Shown: piece by piece, positions 16,656 through 24,786 of the stretch
Position numbering within the stretch: the first letter of the stretch is position 1
Layout: each line of letters begins with the position of its first letter
Assembly (NCBI GenBank): GCA_964511645.1
Contig: CAZEGV010000040.1
Coordinates: 1-24,786 of the forward strand
Source of the DNA: CAZEGV01 sp964511645
GTDB taxonomy: Bacteria; Bacteroidota; Bacteroidia; Cytophagales; JAAEPT01
Length of the DNA stretch: 24,786 bases
Reading direction: 5' to 3'
Notes under the pieces: generated by a model
Databases searched by the model: none
Told to the model about the DNA's origin: nothing
What the model saw: the letters and a program-made list of their open reading frames with translations, nothing else
Translations under genes and position numbers: made by a program

Positions 16656-18050
16656 TTAGATATGAATCACTTCACCATAAGCTGCTGCTGCTGCTTCCAT
16701 CACTGCCTCTGACATTGTTGGGTGAGGGTGTACTGATTTGATAATCTCATGACCAGTAGTCTCAAGGTTACGAGCTACTACAACTTCTGCAATCATTTCT
16801 GTAACATTAGCCCCAATCATGTGAGCACCTAGCCACTCTCCATATTTAGCATCAAAAATCACTTTTACAAAGCCCTCTTTAGCTCCTGCTGCACTCGCTT
16901 TACCTGATGCGGCAAAAGGGAATAAGCCTACTTTAAGTTCATAACCAGCTTCTTCAGCTTGTTTTTCGGTGTAACCTACTGATGCAATCTCTGGACTACA
17001 ATATGTACAGCCCGGAATGTTGTCATAGTTTAATGGTTCTGGAGAATGTCCTGCAATTTTTTCTACACAAATAATACCTTCTGCAGAAGCTACGTGTGCC
17101 AGTGCTGGTCCTTTTACAATATCTCCAATTGCATAGATTCCTGGGATATTAGTTTCATAATAATCGTTAACCAAAACACGCCCTCTATCATGGGCAATGC
17201 CTACATCTTCTAATCCAATTCCTTCTAAGTTAGTTGTGACACCTACCGCAGATAAAACAACATCACATTTGATGTTTTCATCTCCTTTTGCCGTTTTGAT
17301 TGACACTGTTTGTTTCCCTGCTTTAGAGCTCACCTTTTCTACTGATGAGTTAGTCATTATCTTAATTCCTTGTTTTTTGAGTGATTTTGCTAATGTTTTA
17401 GAAATATCTTCATCCTCATTAGGAACAATATTAGGTAAGTATTCTACAATTGTTACTTCTGTGCCAAGAGCGTTATAAAAATAAGCGAATTCAACACCGA
17501 TTGCTCCAGAGCCTACTATCACCATTGACTTAGGCTGTTTTGTTGGTACTAAAGCCTCTCTGTACCCCCAAATATTTTTTCCGTCAATTGGTAAGTTTGG
17601 TAATTCTCTTGCTCTACCTCCTGTTGCTAATATAATATGATCAGTAGCGTATTGAGTAGCTACTCCGCTTTCATCTAATACATCTACCTTTCCTTTTCCT
17701 GCTATCTTACCAAAGCCTTTAAGGTGGTCTATTTTATTTTTCTTGAATAAAAAGTTAATTCCTTTATTCATTCCTTCAGCTACGTCACGGCTACGTTTTA
17801 CAATAGCACCAAGGTCAGCTTTAGGACTTTTTACACTTATACCATAATCTTCTGAGTGATTGATATCATCAAATACCTGAGCACTCTTGATAAGGGCTTT
17901 AGTAGGAATACATCCCCAGTTTAGGCAAATTCCACCTAATTCTGATCTTTCTACTACTGCTACCTTTTTTCCTAATTGAGAGGCTCTAATGGCAGCAACA
18001 TATCCGCCAGGTCCACTCCCAATTATTATTACGTCATATTTTGAAGCCAT
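16656..18050 (-). CDS. lpdA: Dihydrolipoyl dehydrogenase (E3)
   Basis: FAD/NAD disulfide oxidoreductase that reoxidises lipoamide in 2-oxoacid dehydrogenase and glycine cleavage complexes. Seen: FAD-binding GSGPGG (11-16), redox pair Cys42 and Cys47 in GGICLNWGCIPT, NAD-binding VGSGAIGVEF, second FAD motif GIYAIGDIVKGPALAHVA, and the C-terminal His443/Glu448 dyad in HPHPTMSEAV. Length 464 aa is standard. It stands alone with a gap of 115 bp upstream and its own terminator downstream, so it looks monocistronic. No E1/E2 genes are in the window, which leaves open which complex it serves; it may serve several. Confidence 0.97.
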   Translation of the reverse strand: MASKYDVIIIGSGPGGYVAAIRASQLGKKVAVVERSELGGICLNWGCIPTKALIKSAQVFDDINHSEDYGISVKSPKADLGAIVKRSRDVAEGMNKGINFLFKKNKIDHLKGFGKIAGKGKVDVLDESGVATQYATDHIILATGGRARELPNLPIDGKNIWGYREALVPTKQPKSMVIVGSGAIGVEFAYFYNALGTEVTIVEYLPNIVPNEDEDISKTLAKSLKKQGIKIMTNSSVEKVSSKAGKQTVSIKTAKGDENIKCDVVLSAVGVTTNLEGIGLEDVGIAHDRGRVLVNDYYETNIPGIYAIGDIVKGPALAHVASAEGIICVEKIAGHSPEPLNYDNIPGCTYCSPEIASVGYTEKQAEEAGYELKVGLFPFAASGKASAAGAKEGFVKVIFDAKYGEWLGAHMIGANVTEMIAEVVVARNLETTGHEIIKSVHPHPTMSEAVMEAAAAAYGEVIHI

Positions 18051-18165
18051 AATGCTATTATTTTAAATCTTTACTTGATAGGCGAATTTAAACCAAAAAA
18101 TACTATTTAAGAAATAATTATTCTAGATACTTATCAGTATAATTAATTACTGACCTTTGTTAGGC
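18051..18165. other. Spacer between hemD and lpdA, presumed lpdA promoter region
   Basis: 115-bp AT-rich gap. On the minus strand it contains ATAGTATTTTTTGGTT (18106-18091), almost identical to a sequence upstream of aspC. A clean TAnnTTTG box is not evident downstream of it. Confidence 0.4.
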
Positions 18166-18924
18166 TTATTTTTTGGTCTCTTTGATGTATAATTCAATTG
18201 CTCCAGTCATTGACGGAGCATTAGGAAGCGGTGCTTCTATGTCTAACTTTAATCCTTTATCTGTTACTGCTTTAGCCGTGGTAGGTCCAAATGCTGCTAT
18301 TCTTGTGTGCTTTTGTTCAAACTCTGGAAAGTTAAGGTATAGTGAATTTACTCCAGAAGGACTAAAAAAAGCAATCATATCATAATCTACTTTTTTGAGA
18401 TCAGATAAATCACTAGCAACAGTGCGATAAATCACTGCTTCCGTTAAATCTAAATCATTTTCTTTAAAGAAGTTAGGGATATCCTCTTTTCGTACATCTG
18501 AGCAAGGATAAAGAAATTTTTCATCCTTTTTCTTCAAGATATAAGGAAACAAATCTGTTGCTTTACGCTCACCTACATATAGCTTTCTTTTACGAATGGT
18601 GATGTATTTGTGTAGGTAGTTAGCTGTTTGCTCAGATACGCAAAAATATTTCATGTCTGCGGGCATTTCTATTTTAGAATCTTCACAAATTCTAAAAAGA
18701 TGATCAATCGCTTTACGACTCGTCAATATAATAGCCGTGTGGCTTAAAATATCTATTTTATTTTTCTTAAATTCTTTAGTCGGAATCCCTTGCACCTCTA
18801 TAAAAGACCTAAAGTCTATTTGTACATTGTGTTTGTCAGCCAATCGGTGATAGGCAGAATTGACAGAAGATGGCTCTGGTTGCGATATGAGTATCGATTT
18901 GATAGGTTTTAATCCATTTGACAT
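18166..18924 (-). CDS. hemD: Uroporphyrinogen-III synthase
   Basis: Cyclises hydroxymethylbilane to uroporphyrinogen III in tetrapyrrole synthesis. Sequence conservation in this family is weak. The assignment rests on the two-lobed alternating pattern, AIILTSRKAIDHLF in lobe one, and the better conserved DYDMIAFFSPSGVNSLYLN, IAAFGPTTAKAV and APLPNAPSMTGAIELYI at the end, which match HemD. Length 252 aa is normal. It is the last gene of the Omp85-like/wecA/DUF4271 train, 23 bp after the DUF4271 gene, an arrangement I associate with Bacteroidota. Other heme genes except hemW are outside the window. Confidence 0.88.
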   Translation of the reverse strand: MSNGLKPIKSILISQPEPSSVNSAYHRLADKHNVQIDFRSFIEVQGIPTKEFKKNKIDILSHTAIILTSRKAIDHLFRICEDSKIEMPADMKYFCVSEQTANYLHKYITIRKRKLYVGERKATDLFPYILKKKDEKFLYPCSDVRKEDIPNFFKENDLDLTEAVIYRTVASDLSDLKKVDYDMIAFFSPSGVNSLYLNFPEFEQKHTRIAAFGPTTAKAVTDKGLKLDIEAPLPNAPSMTGAIELYIKETKK

Positions 18925-18947
18925 AAATCCAATACTTTTTGTTTAGT

Positions 18948-19607
18948 CTAAATTAACTCCCTGACTATAGCAATAAATACTAAGATTGGAAGCACTTCGA
19001 GAGTACAAAGATACGAAAAAAAGTAAGAAAAATTAAAGTTCGTATGTTTCAATAAAAAAGAAATGATTCTAAAAATCCAAAACAGTCCAAAAACAACAAA
19101 AAATACACTGCTAATGATTAAAATGTTTAAAAAATAAAATAAAGAAATGAAGATTAAAAATAAAGAAATTACTGATACCAAGCTCATGGCTTTCATCATT
19201 TCTGTGTTATATATAGTAAATATGTTTTTTTGTTCTAAAACTTGTCCCGAAATATAGACTAGAAAATTTTTCATAAAAGTTAAAGATAATACAAGAAGGA
19301 AGTCTAACCAAAAGTTTGTAATATAAACACTTGAGCCTAAAAAAGTGACCGAAGGTGATATGCCAATTATTTGAAATAGTATTGCCAAAAAACCAGCGAA
19401 GAATATTGCCACCATCCCGTAAGGAAATGATAGCAGACGAATGTTAACTTCATCTTCTTTGGTAGCAGAGTTACTCATCGACCAAAAAACAACACTGTAC
19501 TTAGTCCCAAATATTTGTACAAGGAATAGAAATACTAAAAAAAGCATCACTAAAACCTTGTAGGTATTAGTTAAAAAGTCTAATTGTTCAAAATAAGTAT
19601 CATGCAT
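18948..19607 (-). CDS. DUF4271 family multi-pass membrane protein
   Basis: Inner-membrane protein with about six hydrophobic segments and no known function. The recognisable DUF4271 tail is FSYFFSYLCTLEVLPILVFI, an aromatic and Cys-Thr-Leu-Glu segment followed by a last helix. The ATG at 19607 (MHDTYFEQ) is preferred; it overlaps the wecA stop by 8 bp. An earlier in-frame ATG at 19637 would add ten basic residues and overlap more. The family commonly sits beside hemD in Bacteroidota, so a role linked to heme or the envelope is possible but inferred only from position. Confidence 0.78.
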   Translation of the reverse strand: MHDTYFEQLDFLTNTYKVLVMLFLVFLFLVQIFGTKYSVVFWSMSNSATKEDEVNIRLLSFPYGMVAIFFAGFLAILFQIIGISPSVTFLGSSVYITNFWLDFLLVLSLTFMKNFLVYISGQVLEQKNIFTIYNTEMMKAMSLVSVISLFLIFISLFYFLNILIISSVFFVVFGLFWIFRIISFLLKHTNFNFSYFFSYLCTLEVLPILVFIAIVRELI

Positions 19608-20664
19608 TAGTTTGTGCCTTTGGCGTAAATAATTCAATTAATACAATCACAATTAAGCCTAAAAAAGCAATAAAACCCATCAAAATATTGATGTCTAGAT
19701 AAGAAAAATAAACTACACTTATAATTAGTAACAAATTAAAAACTAACATTAATAAAACAACCTGCACGCTATTAAGTCCTTTTGCCAGTAAGCGATGGTG
19801 TATATGGTTTTTGTCAGGAGCAAATGGCGAAAGTCCATTGATTGTACGAATAATAAAAATACGTATTGTATCTATCAATGGGATAAATAAGATTGCAATA
19901 ACAACTACGGGAGAAGAGTCACCCAAGTTACCTGGTTGTATTCTTACAAAAGACAATGCCAAAACAGCAATAATAAAACCTATTACTAAAGAGCCTGTAT
20001 CTCCCATGAAAATTTTTGCTTTATAAAAATTATACCGCAAGAAGCCAATAATAGCTCCTCCTAAACAGGCACAAACTATATAGTAACTATATGTTTCTCT
20101 TTCTAAATAAAAAAAATAGCCCAAAGCGGTAGTCATTAACAATACAATTGACCCCGCCAAACCATCTAAGCCGTCAATAAAATTAATCGCATTAGTGATA
20201 CCAATTATTATTATAAAAGAAAGTGCAAAACTAAGTCCATAATCAAGAGTTTCAAAACCTAAAAATCCATAAAAATTTTCTAATCGTATATCTCCGGCAA
20301 GTACTACAATCCCTGCGGCAACTACTTGACCTAATAATTTTTTAAAGGCAGAGACAGAAACCAAATCATCTTTGAGCCCCACAAAAAATATAAGAATACA
20401 ACCTGCAAACAACTCTTGAATACCATCAGGAGTCTGCCCGAGGGCTACAAACTTCCCGAAAATAGCAATCGAACTCATAAAGCCCGCAAAAATAGCAATC
20501 CCCCCTAATCGTGGGATTGGTGACTCATGAACAGTACGCCTATTGGGCATATCGAATAAACTTCTTCTAAATGCTATGTACAATATAGAAGGTACAGCAA
20601 ATACAGCTATAGAAAAAGCCCAAAAAAATGCCATCATTGTATTGACCCAAGCGGTTGTAAACAT
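19600..20664 (-). CDS. Undecaprenyl-phosphate sugar-1-phosphate transferase (WecA/TagO type, MraY superfamily)
   Basis: Polytopic enzyme that transfers a HexNAc-1-phosphate, usually GlcNAc-1-P, to the lipid carrier and so starts O-antigen or other glycan synthesis. Seen: MPNRRTVHESPIPRLGG (39-55), the acidic GLKDD (96-100), NAINFIDGLDGLAGS (158-172), FMGDTGS (219-225), PLIDTIRI (262-269) and the cytoplasmic His motif DKNHIHHRLL (284-293). These are all conserved catalytic loops, and about ten or eleven membrane segments fit 354 aa. It lies 28 bp after the Omp85-like gene. The exact sugar cannot be read from sequence. Confidence 0.92.
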   Translation of the reverse strand: MFTTAWVNTMMAFFWAFSIAVFAVPSILYIAFRRSLFDMPNRRTVHESPIPRLGGIAIFAGFMSSIAIFGKFVALGQTPDGIQELFAGCILIFFVGLKDDLVSVSAFKKLLGQVVAAGIVVLAGDIRLENFYGFLGFETLDYGLSFALSFIIIIGITNAINFIDGLDGLAGSIVLLMTTALGYFFYLERETYSYYIVCACLGGAIIGFLRYNFYKAKIFMGDTGSLVIGFIIAVLALSFVRIQPGNLGDSSPVVVIAILFIPLIDTIRIFIIRTINGLSPFAPDKNHIHHRLLAKGLNSVQVVLLMLVFNLLLIISVVYFSYLDINILMGFIAFLGLIVIVLIELFTPKAQTNA

Positions 20665-20692
20665 ACTAATTATTATTGTTTTTGTAAAACAA

Positions 20693-22342
20693 CTAAAATT
20701 CTGTGGCTATCCCAACATGAACCTTAGATAATAATAACGAAAAATCTTGGGTAGAGGTTTTACCAATCGCATAAGCAAATCGAAATAATGTGTTTTTTGC
20801 CTTCATATCGAAGCCCAAACCAACCGAAACAAGGTCAATATTACTCTCTAATAAACCCAATTTTCCATAATCACTAAATACAGAAAAACGGGCATCATCT
20901 CCTGTCTTAATCATCAAGGAAGAAGAGCCTATTAAATAATTTTTAGTATAAAACTCATTTTGGTTAAAGCCTCTAATACTACCATATCCGCCAATATTTT
21001 CTAATTGATTAATTAAAATTTGTTCACTAATAAAAGTAAAGTATTCAAATTTTTGTGAAAGAAATAGCCAGTCAAATAAAGGAATTATTTTTAATGCTTT
21101 AGCACGTATTGTAACTGCAGGGTAGCTTAAAGTCGTGTCTTTAAGTTTAGTATTGTTCAAACCAAAATTTATATTAATTAATGAACCCCTTAATGCTAAA
21201 GCAGATAAAGGAATTGTACGGTATTCATAAGAAATATAAGAATTAATACTTGTGTAATTGCGAATTGAATCAATACTTTGATTTGTAATTAATGATGAGC
21301 GGATAGATTGTAGACCTACTGAATAACGATGTTTATGATGTTGTACCGATACATTACCACCATACTGTGCAATCAGGTATAAGCTATCGCGTTTAAACAA
21401 TGACAAATTAGCGGAAGCATCAAAAGAAGAGCCTAATAAACGGGGATAAAACATCCCTAAATCTAAATGTTGACCTTGATTAGAAAATTTATCCCAAGAG
21501 AGATTAAGCCCTTTACCAGAATGAAAAAGATTAGACAATTTAATATTAGCATTACCTACCAGTTGTAGTTTTTGAGACCCTAATTGAGACTGAAAACCTA
21601 GCAAACCTTCTAATTGGTCATTAGCCAATTTTTTGAGAGACAACACTACTCTACATATATTTTTATAAAACTCTAAGCGAGGAGCTTCATTTAACTTTAC
21701 CCCAGGCAATTGCTCAATCATATATGGGATGTTATCGATTACGGTTTTAGAAAAAACTCCTTTTTCTTTTATCGAAAGGTATTTTGAGAGAAACCTTAAA
21801 CTCATCACATCTTCCCCTTTTAGCTTGAGCCGATCAAAAATTACTTTTGTGCCTAAGTGTAGTATAGCCGTCGCCTTAATTTTATTTTTATTAATTTTTA
21901 TTTCGCTTAAAGCGAAAAAAGAAAAAGCATATCCTAAATTATTGGCTTTACGCAATAGTTGTTTCCGTAAATTCACAAACCTACTTAACTTGATTTTTTT
22001 GTTCTCTAAGTCAATTATTTGTTTGAGACTTATGGGTAAGTTATCACTGGACATCTTAATTTCTGCCCATTTATACACTTTGCCTTTGTGGATATAAGCG
22101 TGATAACTACCCTTAACCAAAGTGATAGAGTCCAAAGATGCTTCTATATAACCCTTGTCTAGGTACGATGATATTTTTTCATTGACCTTATTTAGTACAG
22201 ATAGGGTGTCTTTTACTTCGTAAGTATGTGTTGTTTTTTCGTTTTCAATTAAAAAAAGTTGAGCATTTTGTGCATAAACATTTAGGCTCAAAACAGTTAA
22301 TAGAAAAATTAAAATAAGACGATATGATTTATTATTCTTCAC
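20693..22342 (-). CDS. Omp85/TamA-like outer membrane protein
   Basis: Signal peptide at 1-24 (NVYA-Q). Residues about 30-240 look like small POTRA-type domains (for example VNEKISSYLDKGYIEASLDS and FDRLKLKGEDVMSLRFLSKY). Residues about 245-549 are alternating beta strands of an outer-membrane barrel, containing the lid-loop signature GGYGSIRGFNQNEFY with the Arg-Gly-Phe of the Omp85 superfamily (457-459), and the chain ends in the Phe typical of barrels that BamA inserts. At 549 aa it is shorter than BamA, closer to TamA or two-partner secretion transporters, but no partner protein is adjacent. Function could be protein or surface-polysaccharide export; unknown. Confidence 0.82.
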   Translation of the reverse strand: MKNNKSYRLILIFLLTVLSLNVYAQNAQLFLIENEKTTHTYEVKDTLSVLNKVNEKISSYLDKGYIEASLDSITLVKGSYHAYIHKGKVYKWAEIKMSSDNLPISLKQIIDLENKKIKLSRFVNLRKQLLRKANNLGYAFSFFALSEIKINKNKIKATAILHLGTKVIFDRLKLKGEDVMSLRFLSKYLSIKEKGVFSKTVIDNIPYMIEQLPGVKLNEAPRLEFYKNICRVVLSLKKLANDQLEGLLGFQSQLGSQKLQLVGNANIKLSNLFHSGKGLNLSWDKFSNQGQHLDLGMFYPRLLGSSFDASANLSLFKRDSLYLIAQYGGNVSVQHHKHRYSVGLQSIRSSLITNQSIDSIRNYTSINSYISYEYRTIPLSALALRGSLININFGLNNTKLKDTTLSYPAVTIRAKALKIIPLFDWLFLSQKFEYFTFISEQILINQLENIGGYGSIRGFNQNEFYTKNYLIGSSSLMIKTGDDARFSVFSDYGKLGLLESNIDLVSVGLGFDMKAKNTLFRFAYAIGKTSTQDFSLLLSKVHVGIATEF

Positions 22343-22397
22343 AGTGCTGTAAATTTAAAAATATTATCGAACTTTATATTGTCTTAAAACATCATAT
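22343..22397. promoter_or_regulatory. Divergent promoter region between the Omp85-like gene and hemW
   Basis: The only divergent gene pair with both starts inside the window, with 55 bp between start codons. Both promoters must lie in or overlap this AT-rich stretch. I could not place a clear TTG/TAnnTTTG pair on either strand. Confidence 0.45.
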
Positions 22398-23522
22398 TTG
22401 GCTGGTCTATATTTACATATCCCTTATTGCAAAAAAGCTTGCTACTATTGTGACTTCCATTTTAGCACTAATTTAGGTACTCGCTCAGAGATGATTAAAG
22501 CTATTTGCACAGAAATAGTCCTTAGACAAGGTGAGCTTAATGAAACTATTGATACTATTTATTGGGGAGGAGGAACTCCTTCGATTCTTGAAGAATCTGA
22601 ATTTAAGATTATATTCAATACTTTATATAAATACTTTGATCTTTCTAATATAAAAGAGTGCACAATAGAGTGTAATCCTGAAGATCTTACAGAAAAAAAA
22701 TTAAAAATGCTTCAACAATTGCCTTTTGATAGGCTCAGTATAGGAGTTCAAACTTTTAAGTCAGAGATATTAAAGTCTCTTAACCGCTCACATACAGGAG
22801 AAGAAAGTACAATGTCTATCCAGCGATCTCTAGATGCAGGGTTTAGTAATATCACTTGCGACCTTATTTATGGAATCCCTGGAGTTTCCTTAGCCGAGTT
22901 TAACGAAGATGTTACTCAGTTATTAGATTTCTCAATTCCGCATGTCTCTGCATATTGCCTGACTGTGGAGGAAAAAACAGCTTTAAAAACATTTATCAAA
23001 AATGGAAAATTTGCATCTCTAAACGAGCAAGAGGCAATAGACCAGTATTTACAACTCAAAAAGAGTTTAGCGGAAGCGGGAGTCATGCAATATGAGATCT
23101 CTAATTTTGCAAAAAAGGGTTATGAATCTAAACATAATTCTAGCTATTGGCAAAATAAAAATTATTTAGGATTTGGTCCAGGAGCACATTCGTATTACCA
23201 AAGTCACCGCAGTTATAACGTGTCTCACAATCACCAATATATACGTGCATTAGCCAAGAATACACTTGCAATAGAGCGTGAAGAGTTAAGTAAGGAGGAT
23301 AAAATAAACGATTATATTTTAACTAGAATACGTACTATTTGGGGGATTAGCTTAACAGAGTTAAACGAGAGGTTTGCTTACGATTTGTATAAAAAACAAG
23401 CCAACACGATTGAGAAATATCTTAACAATGGTTGGCTTAAGTATAATAATGACGCTCTCTTTCTAAGTGAAAAAGGTTCGTTAATGGCAGATGAAATTGC
23501 AATGAATCTTTTTGTGGGCTAA
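22398..23522 (+). CDS. hemW: HemW, radical-SAM heme chaperone (coproporphyrinogen oxidase-like)
   Basis: Radical SAM protein that binds heme and is thought to deliver it to respiratory enzymes; earlier annotated as HemN. Seen: the cluster motif Cys11-x3-Cys15-x2-Cys18 in HIPYCKKACYYCDF, YWGGGTPS, SIGVQTF, DLIYGIPG and YEISNFAKKGYESKHN, with a HemN C-terminal domain (YILTRIRTIWGIS). The HemN-specific second SAM features are lacking, favouring HemW. The start is TTG: the frame opens as MAGLYLHIPYC, as homologues do, and no ATG lies in a suitable place. It is the only intact plus-strand gene and converges on prfA with 3 bp between stops. Confidence 0.93.
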   Translation: MAGLYLHIPYCKKACYYCDFHFSTNLGTRSEMIKAICTEIVLRQGELNETIDTIYWGGGTPSILEESEFKIIFNTLYKYFDLSNIKECTIECNPEDLTEKKLKMLQQLPFDRLSIGVQTFKSEILKSLNRSHTGEESTMSIQRSLDAGFSNITCDLIYGIPGVSLAEFNEDVTQLLDFSIPHVSAYCLTVEEKTALKTFIKNGKFASLNEQEAIDQYLQLKKSLAEAGVMQYEISNFAKKGYESKHNSSYWQNKNYLGFGPGAHSYYQSHRSYNVSHNHQYIRALAKNTLAIEREELSKEDKINDYILTRIRTIWGISLTELNERFAYDLYKKQANTIEKYLNNGWLKYNNDALFLSEKGSLMADEIAMNLFVG

Positions 23523-23525
23523 TAT

Positions 23526-24602
23526 TTATTCTTGCCCATCTTTCATCTTTTCGGCATTATCTGCAATACGTAAAGACTCGATAAACTCTTCTATATCACC
23601 ACTCATAAATGCATCTAAGCTATACGCTGTTTTGTTGATACGATGATCTGTAACACGACTTTGAGGAAAATTATAAGTCCTTATTTTGTCAGCTCTATCT
23701 CCACTACCGATTAATGACTTACGGTGAGCTCCTATTTCTGCATTTTGTTTGTCTTGCTCGATCTTGTAAAGTCTAGCACGCAATTCTTTTAATGCTGAGG
23801 CATAATTTTTATGCTGAGAACGTCCGTCTTGGCATTCTACTACCATCCCAGATGGATAGTGAGTCAATCGTACTGCCGACTCTGTCTTGTTAATATGCTG
23901 TCCACCCGCTCCAGATGCTCTAAATGTATCTTTTCGGATATCACCCATATTAAGTTCAAAATCAAACTCCTCTACTTCTGGTAGCATGGCTACGCTAATT
24001 GCAGATGTATGTACTCTCCCTTGAGACTCGGTGCTTGGCACTCGCTGTACACGGTGTACTCCTGATTCGTATTTTAGCTTCCCATAAACGTCGTCTCCTT
24101 CTATAGTGGCAATGGCTTTGCTGTATCCTCCTGCTGTTCCTTCTACAAGGTCTGTTATATTAAAAGCCCATTTTTTGGTTTCGGCGTATCGTTGGTACAT
24201 TCTTAATATTTCGCCACTAAATAATGCTGCTTCATCACCTCCGGCACCTGCTCTTATTTCAAGAATAACATTCTTCTCATCATCAGGGTCTTTTGGGACT
24301 AACTCAACTTTGAGTTGCTCAACTATATTTATGCTTTTTTGTTCAGACTCTTCTAATTCGAGTTTTGCCATTTCCTTAAACTCAGAATCTTTTTCTGTTT
24401 TGAGCATTTTTTTTGCTCCAGTAATGTCATCTTGAGCACTTAGGTATTTTTTGTACAAACTAGTAATCGTTCCTAAATTTTTGTACTCCTTCATTAATGT
24501 TCGGTAACGCTTATTGTCAGCGATAATATCTGGCAATACGATAAGTTCACTTACTTCTTCATAACGTCTTTTTATTGCTTCTAATTTATCAACAAAGTCC
24601 AT
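23526..24602 (-). CDS. prfA: Peptide chain release factor 1
   Basis: Recognises UAA and UAG and triggers peptidyl-tRNA hydrolysis. Seen: stop-codon-reading tripeptide Pro-Ser-Thr (189-191) in VPSTESQGRVHTS, which has the RF1 PxT form and not the RF2 SPF form, and the universal GGQ (233-235) in GAGGQHINKTESAVR. The N-terminal coiled helices and 358-aa length are standard. No programmed frameshift is seen, as expected for RF1. It has its own promoter region upstream and faces hemW tail to tail. Confidence 0.97.
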   Translation of the reverse strand: MDFVDKLEAIKRRYEEVSELIVLPDIIADNKRYRTLMKEYKNLGTITSLYKKYLSAQDDITGAKKMLKTEKDSEFKEMAKLELEESEQKSINIVEQLKVELVPKDPDDEKNVILEIRAGAGGDEAALFSGEILRMYQRYAETKKWAFNITDLVEGTAGGYSKAIATIEGDDVYGKLKYESGVHRVQRVPSTESQGRVHTSAISVAMLPEVEEFDFELNMGDIRKDTFRASGAGGQHINKTESAVRLTHYPSGMVVECQDGRSQHKNYASALKELRARLYKIEQDKQNAEIGAHRKSLIGSGDRADKIRTYNFPQSRVTDHRINKTAYSLDAFMSGDIEEFIESLRIADNAEKMKDGQE

Positions 24603-24633
24603 AGTTCTTGTTTGGCTAAAATCTAGGTGTTTA

Positions 24634-24641
24634 CAAAAGTA
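24634..24641 (-). promoter_or_regulatory. Candidate -7 box of the prfA promoter
   Basis: On the minus strand TACTTTTG fits the Bacteroidota -7 consensus TAnnTTTG in full. It would place the transcript start about 25 bases before the prfA ATG. The expected upstream TTG is not clear (GTTA occurs 17 bases away). Confidence 0.45.
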
Positions 24642-24749
24642 ATATTAAATTTTTAACTTATGTGGTATGTGCCGTTCTAAATGATTAGAAAAAAGATAGA
24701 AGGTAGATTAAGACCGTTGTAAGATGAATAGTTTAGTATTTTTTGTAAC

Positions 24750-24786
24750 ATGAGTATGGAAGACATATCACCAGACCATAGTACAA
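24750..24786 (+). CDS. Possible start of a plus-strand gene, cut by the window edge
   Basis: An ATG at 24750 opens a frame of 12 codons (MSMEDISPDHST) to the end of the window, just after TAGTATTTTTTG (24734-24745), a promoter-like string with TTG at 24716-24718 upstream. If both are real the transcript would have a very short leader or none. Too little is visible to name a product. Confidence 0.3.
   Translation, partial: MSMEDISPDHST

Noticed and set aside
16503..16712. Plus-strand 69-codon frame between phoH and lpdA
   Set aside because: It runs through the perfect terminator hairpin and into the antisense of lpdA, with Cys/His-rich low-complexity coding from the reversed lpdA end.

Overview
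The window looks like chromosomal core DNA from a low-G+C member of the Bacteroidota, possibly a Cytophagia-type marine or aquatic bacterium. The evidence is the set of lineage-typical families (DUF6695, DUF4271 next to hemD, a DUF6596-type ECF sigma factor remnant, a kinase-only heptose protein HldA), TAnnTTTG-like promoter boxes, weak Shine-Dalgarno sequences and several TTG/GTG starts. The genus cannot be fixed from sequence reading alone. I count 18 intact protein genes, 17 on the minus strand and one (hemW) on the plus strand. I see no rRNA, tRNA, CRISPR array, riboswitch, complete insertion sequence or prophage.

Layout. 1-890 is decayed DNA: a GC-rich scrap, the C-terminal remnant of an ECF sigma factor gene, and inside it a 156-bp transposase-less element with terminal inverted repeats and a 4-bp target duplication. 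891-10051 reads leftwards as one tightly packed gene train: aspartate-type aminotransferase, heptose kinase hldA, potassium transporter trkH, nucleoside phosphorylase ppnP, argD-type aminotransferase, radA, a secreted beta-propeller/SPOR protein and a DUF6695 protein. 10144-14657 holds metX-hom followed by a class A penicillin-binding protein. 14718-16482 holds phoH plus a small exported coiled-coil protein. 16601-18050 is a self-contained lpdA unit with a strong terminator. 18166-22342 is an envelope/heme train: Omp85-like barrel protein, WecA/TagO-type glycan-initiating transferase, DUF4271 membrane protein, hemD. hemW diverges from that train and converges on prfA.

Functional picture. The genes are mostly housekeeping: homoserine to O-acetylhomoserine for methionine (hom, metX), amino-acid transamination, LPS-core heptose and lipid-linked glycan initiation, peptidoglycan polymerisation, potassium uptake, recombination repair, pyruvate/2-oxoacid dehydrogenase E3, heme synthesis and trafficking (hemD, hemW) and translation termination (prfA). 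I found no convincing undescribed multi-gene system. The most informative non-routine items are the small mobile element that split the sigma-factor gene (its removal restores the reading frame exactly), the inverted pair of short sequences bracketing that scar, and the exported beta-propeller/SPOR fusion translationally coupled to radA and followed by a putative permuted papain-fold protein.
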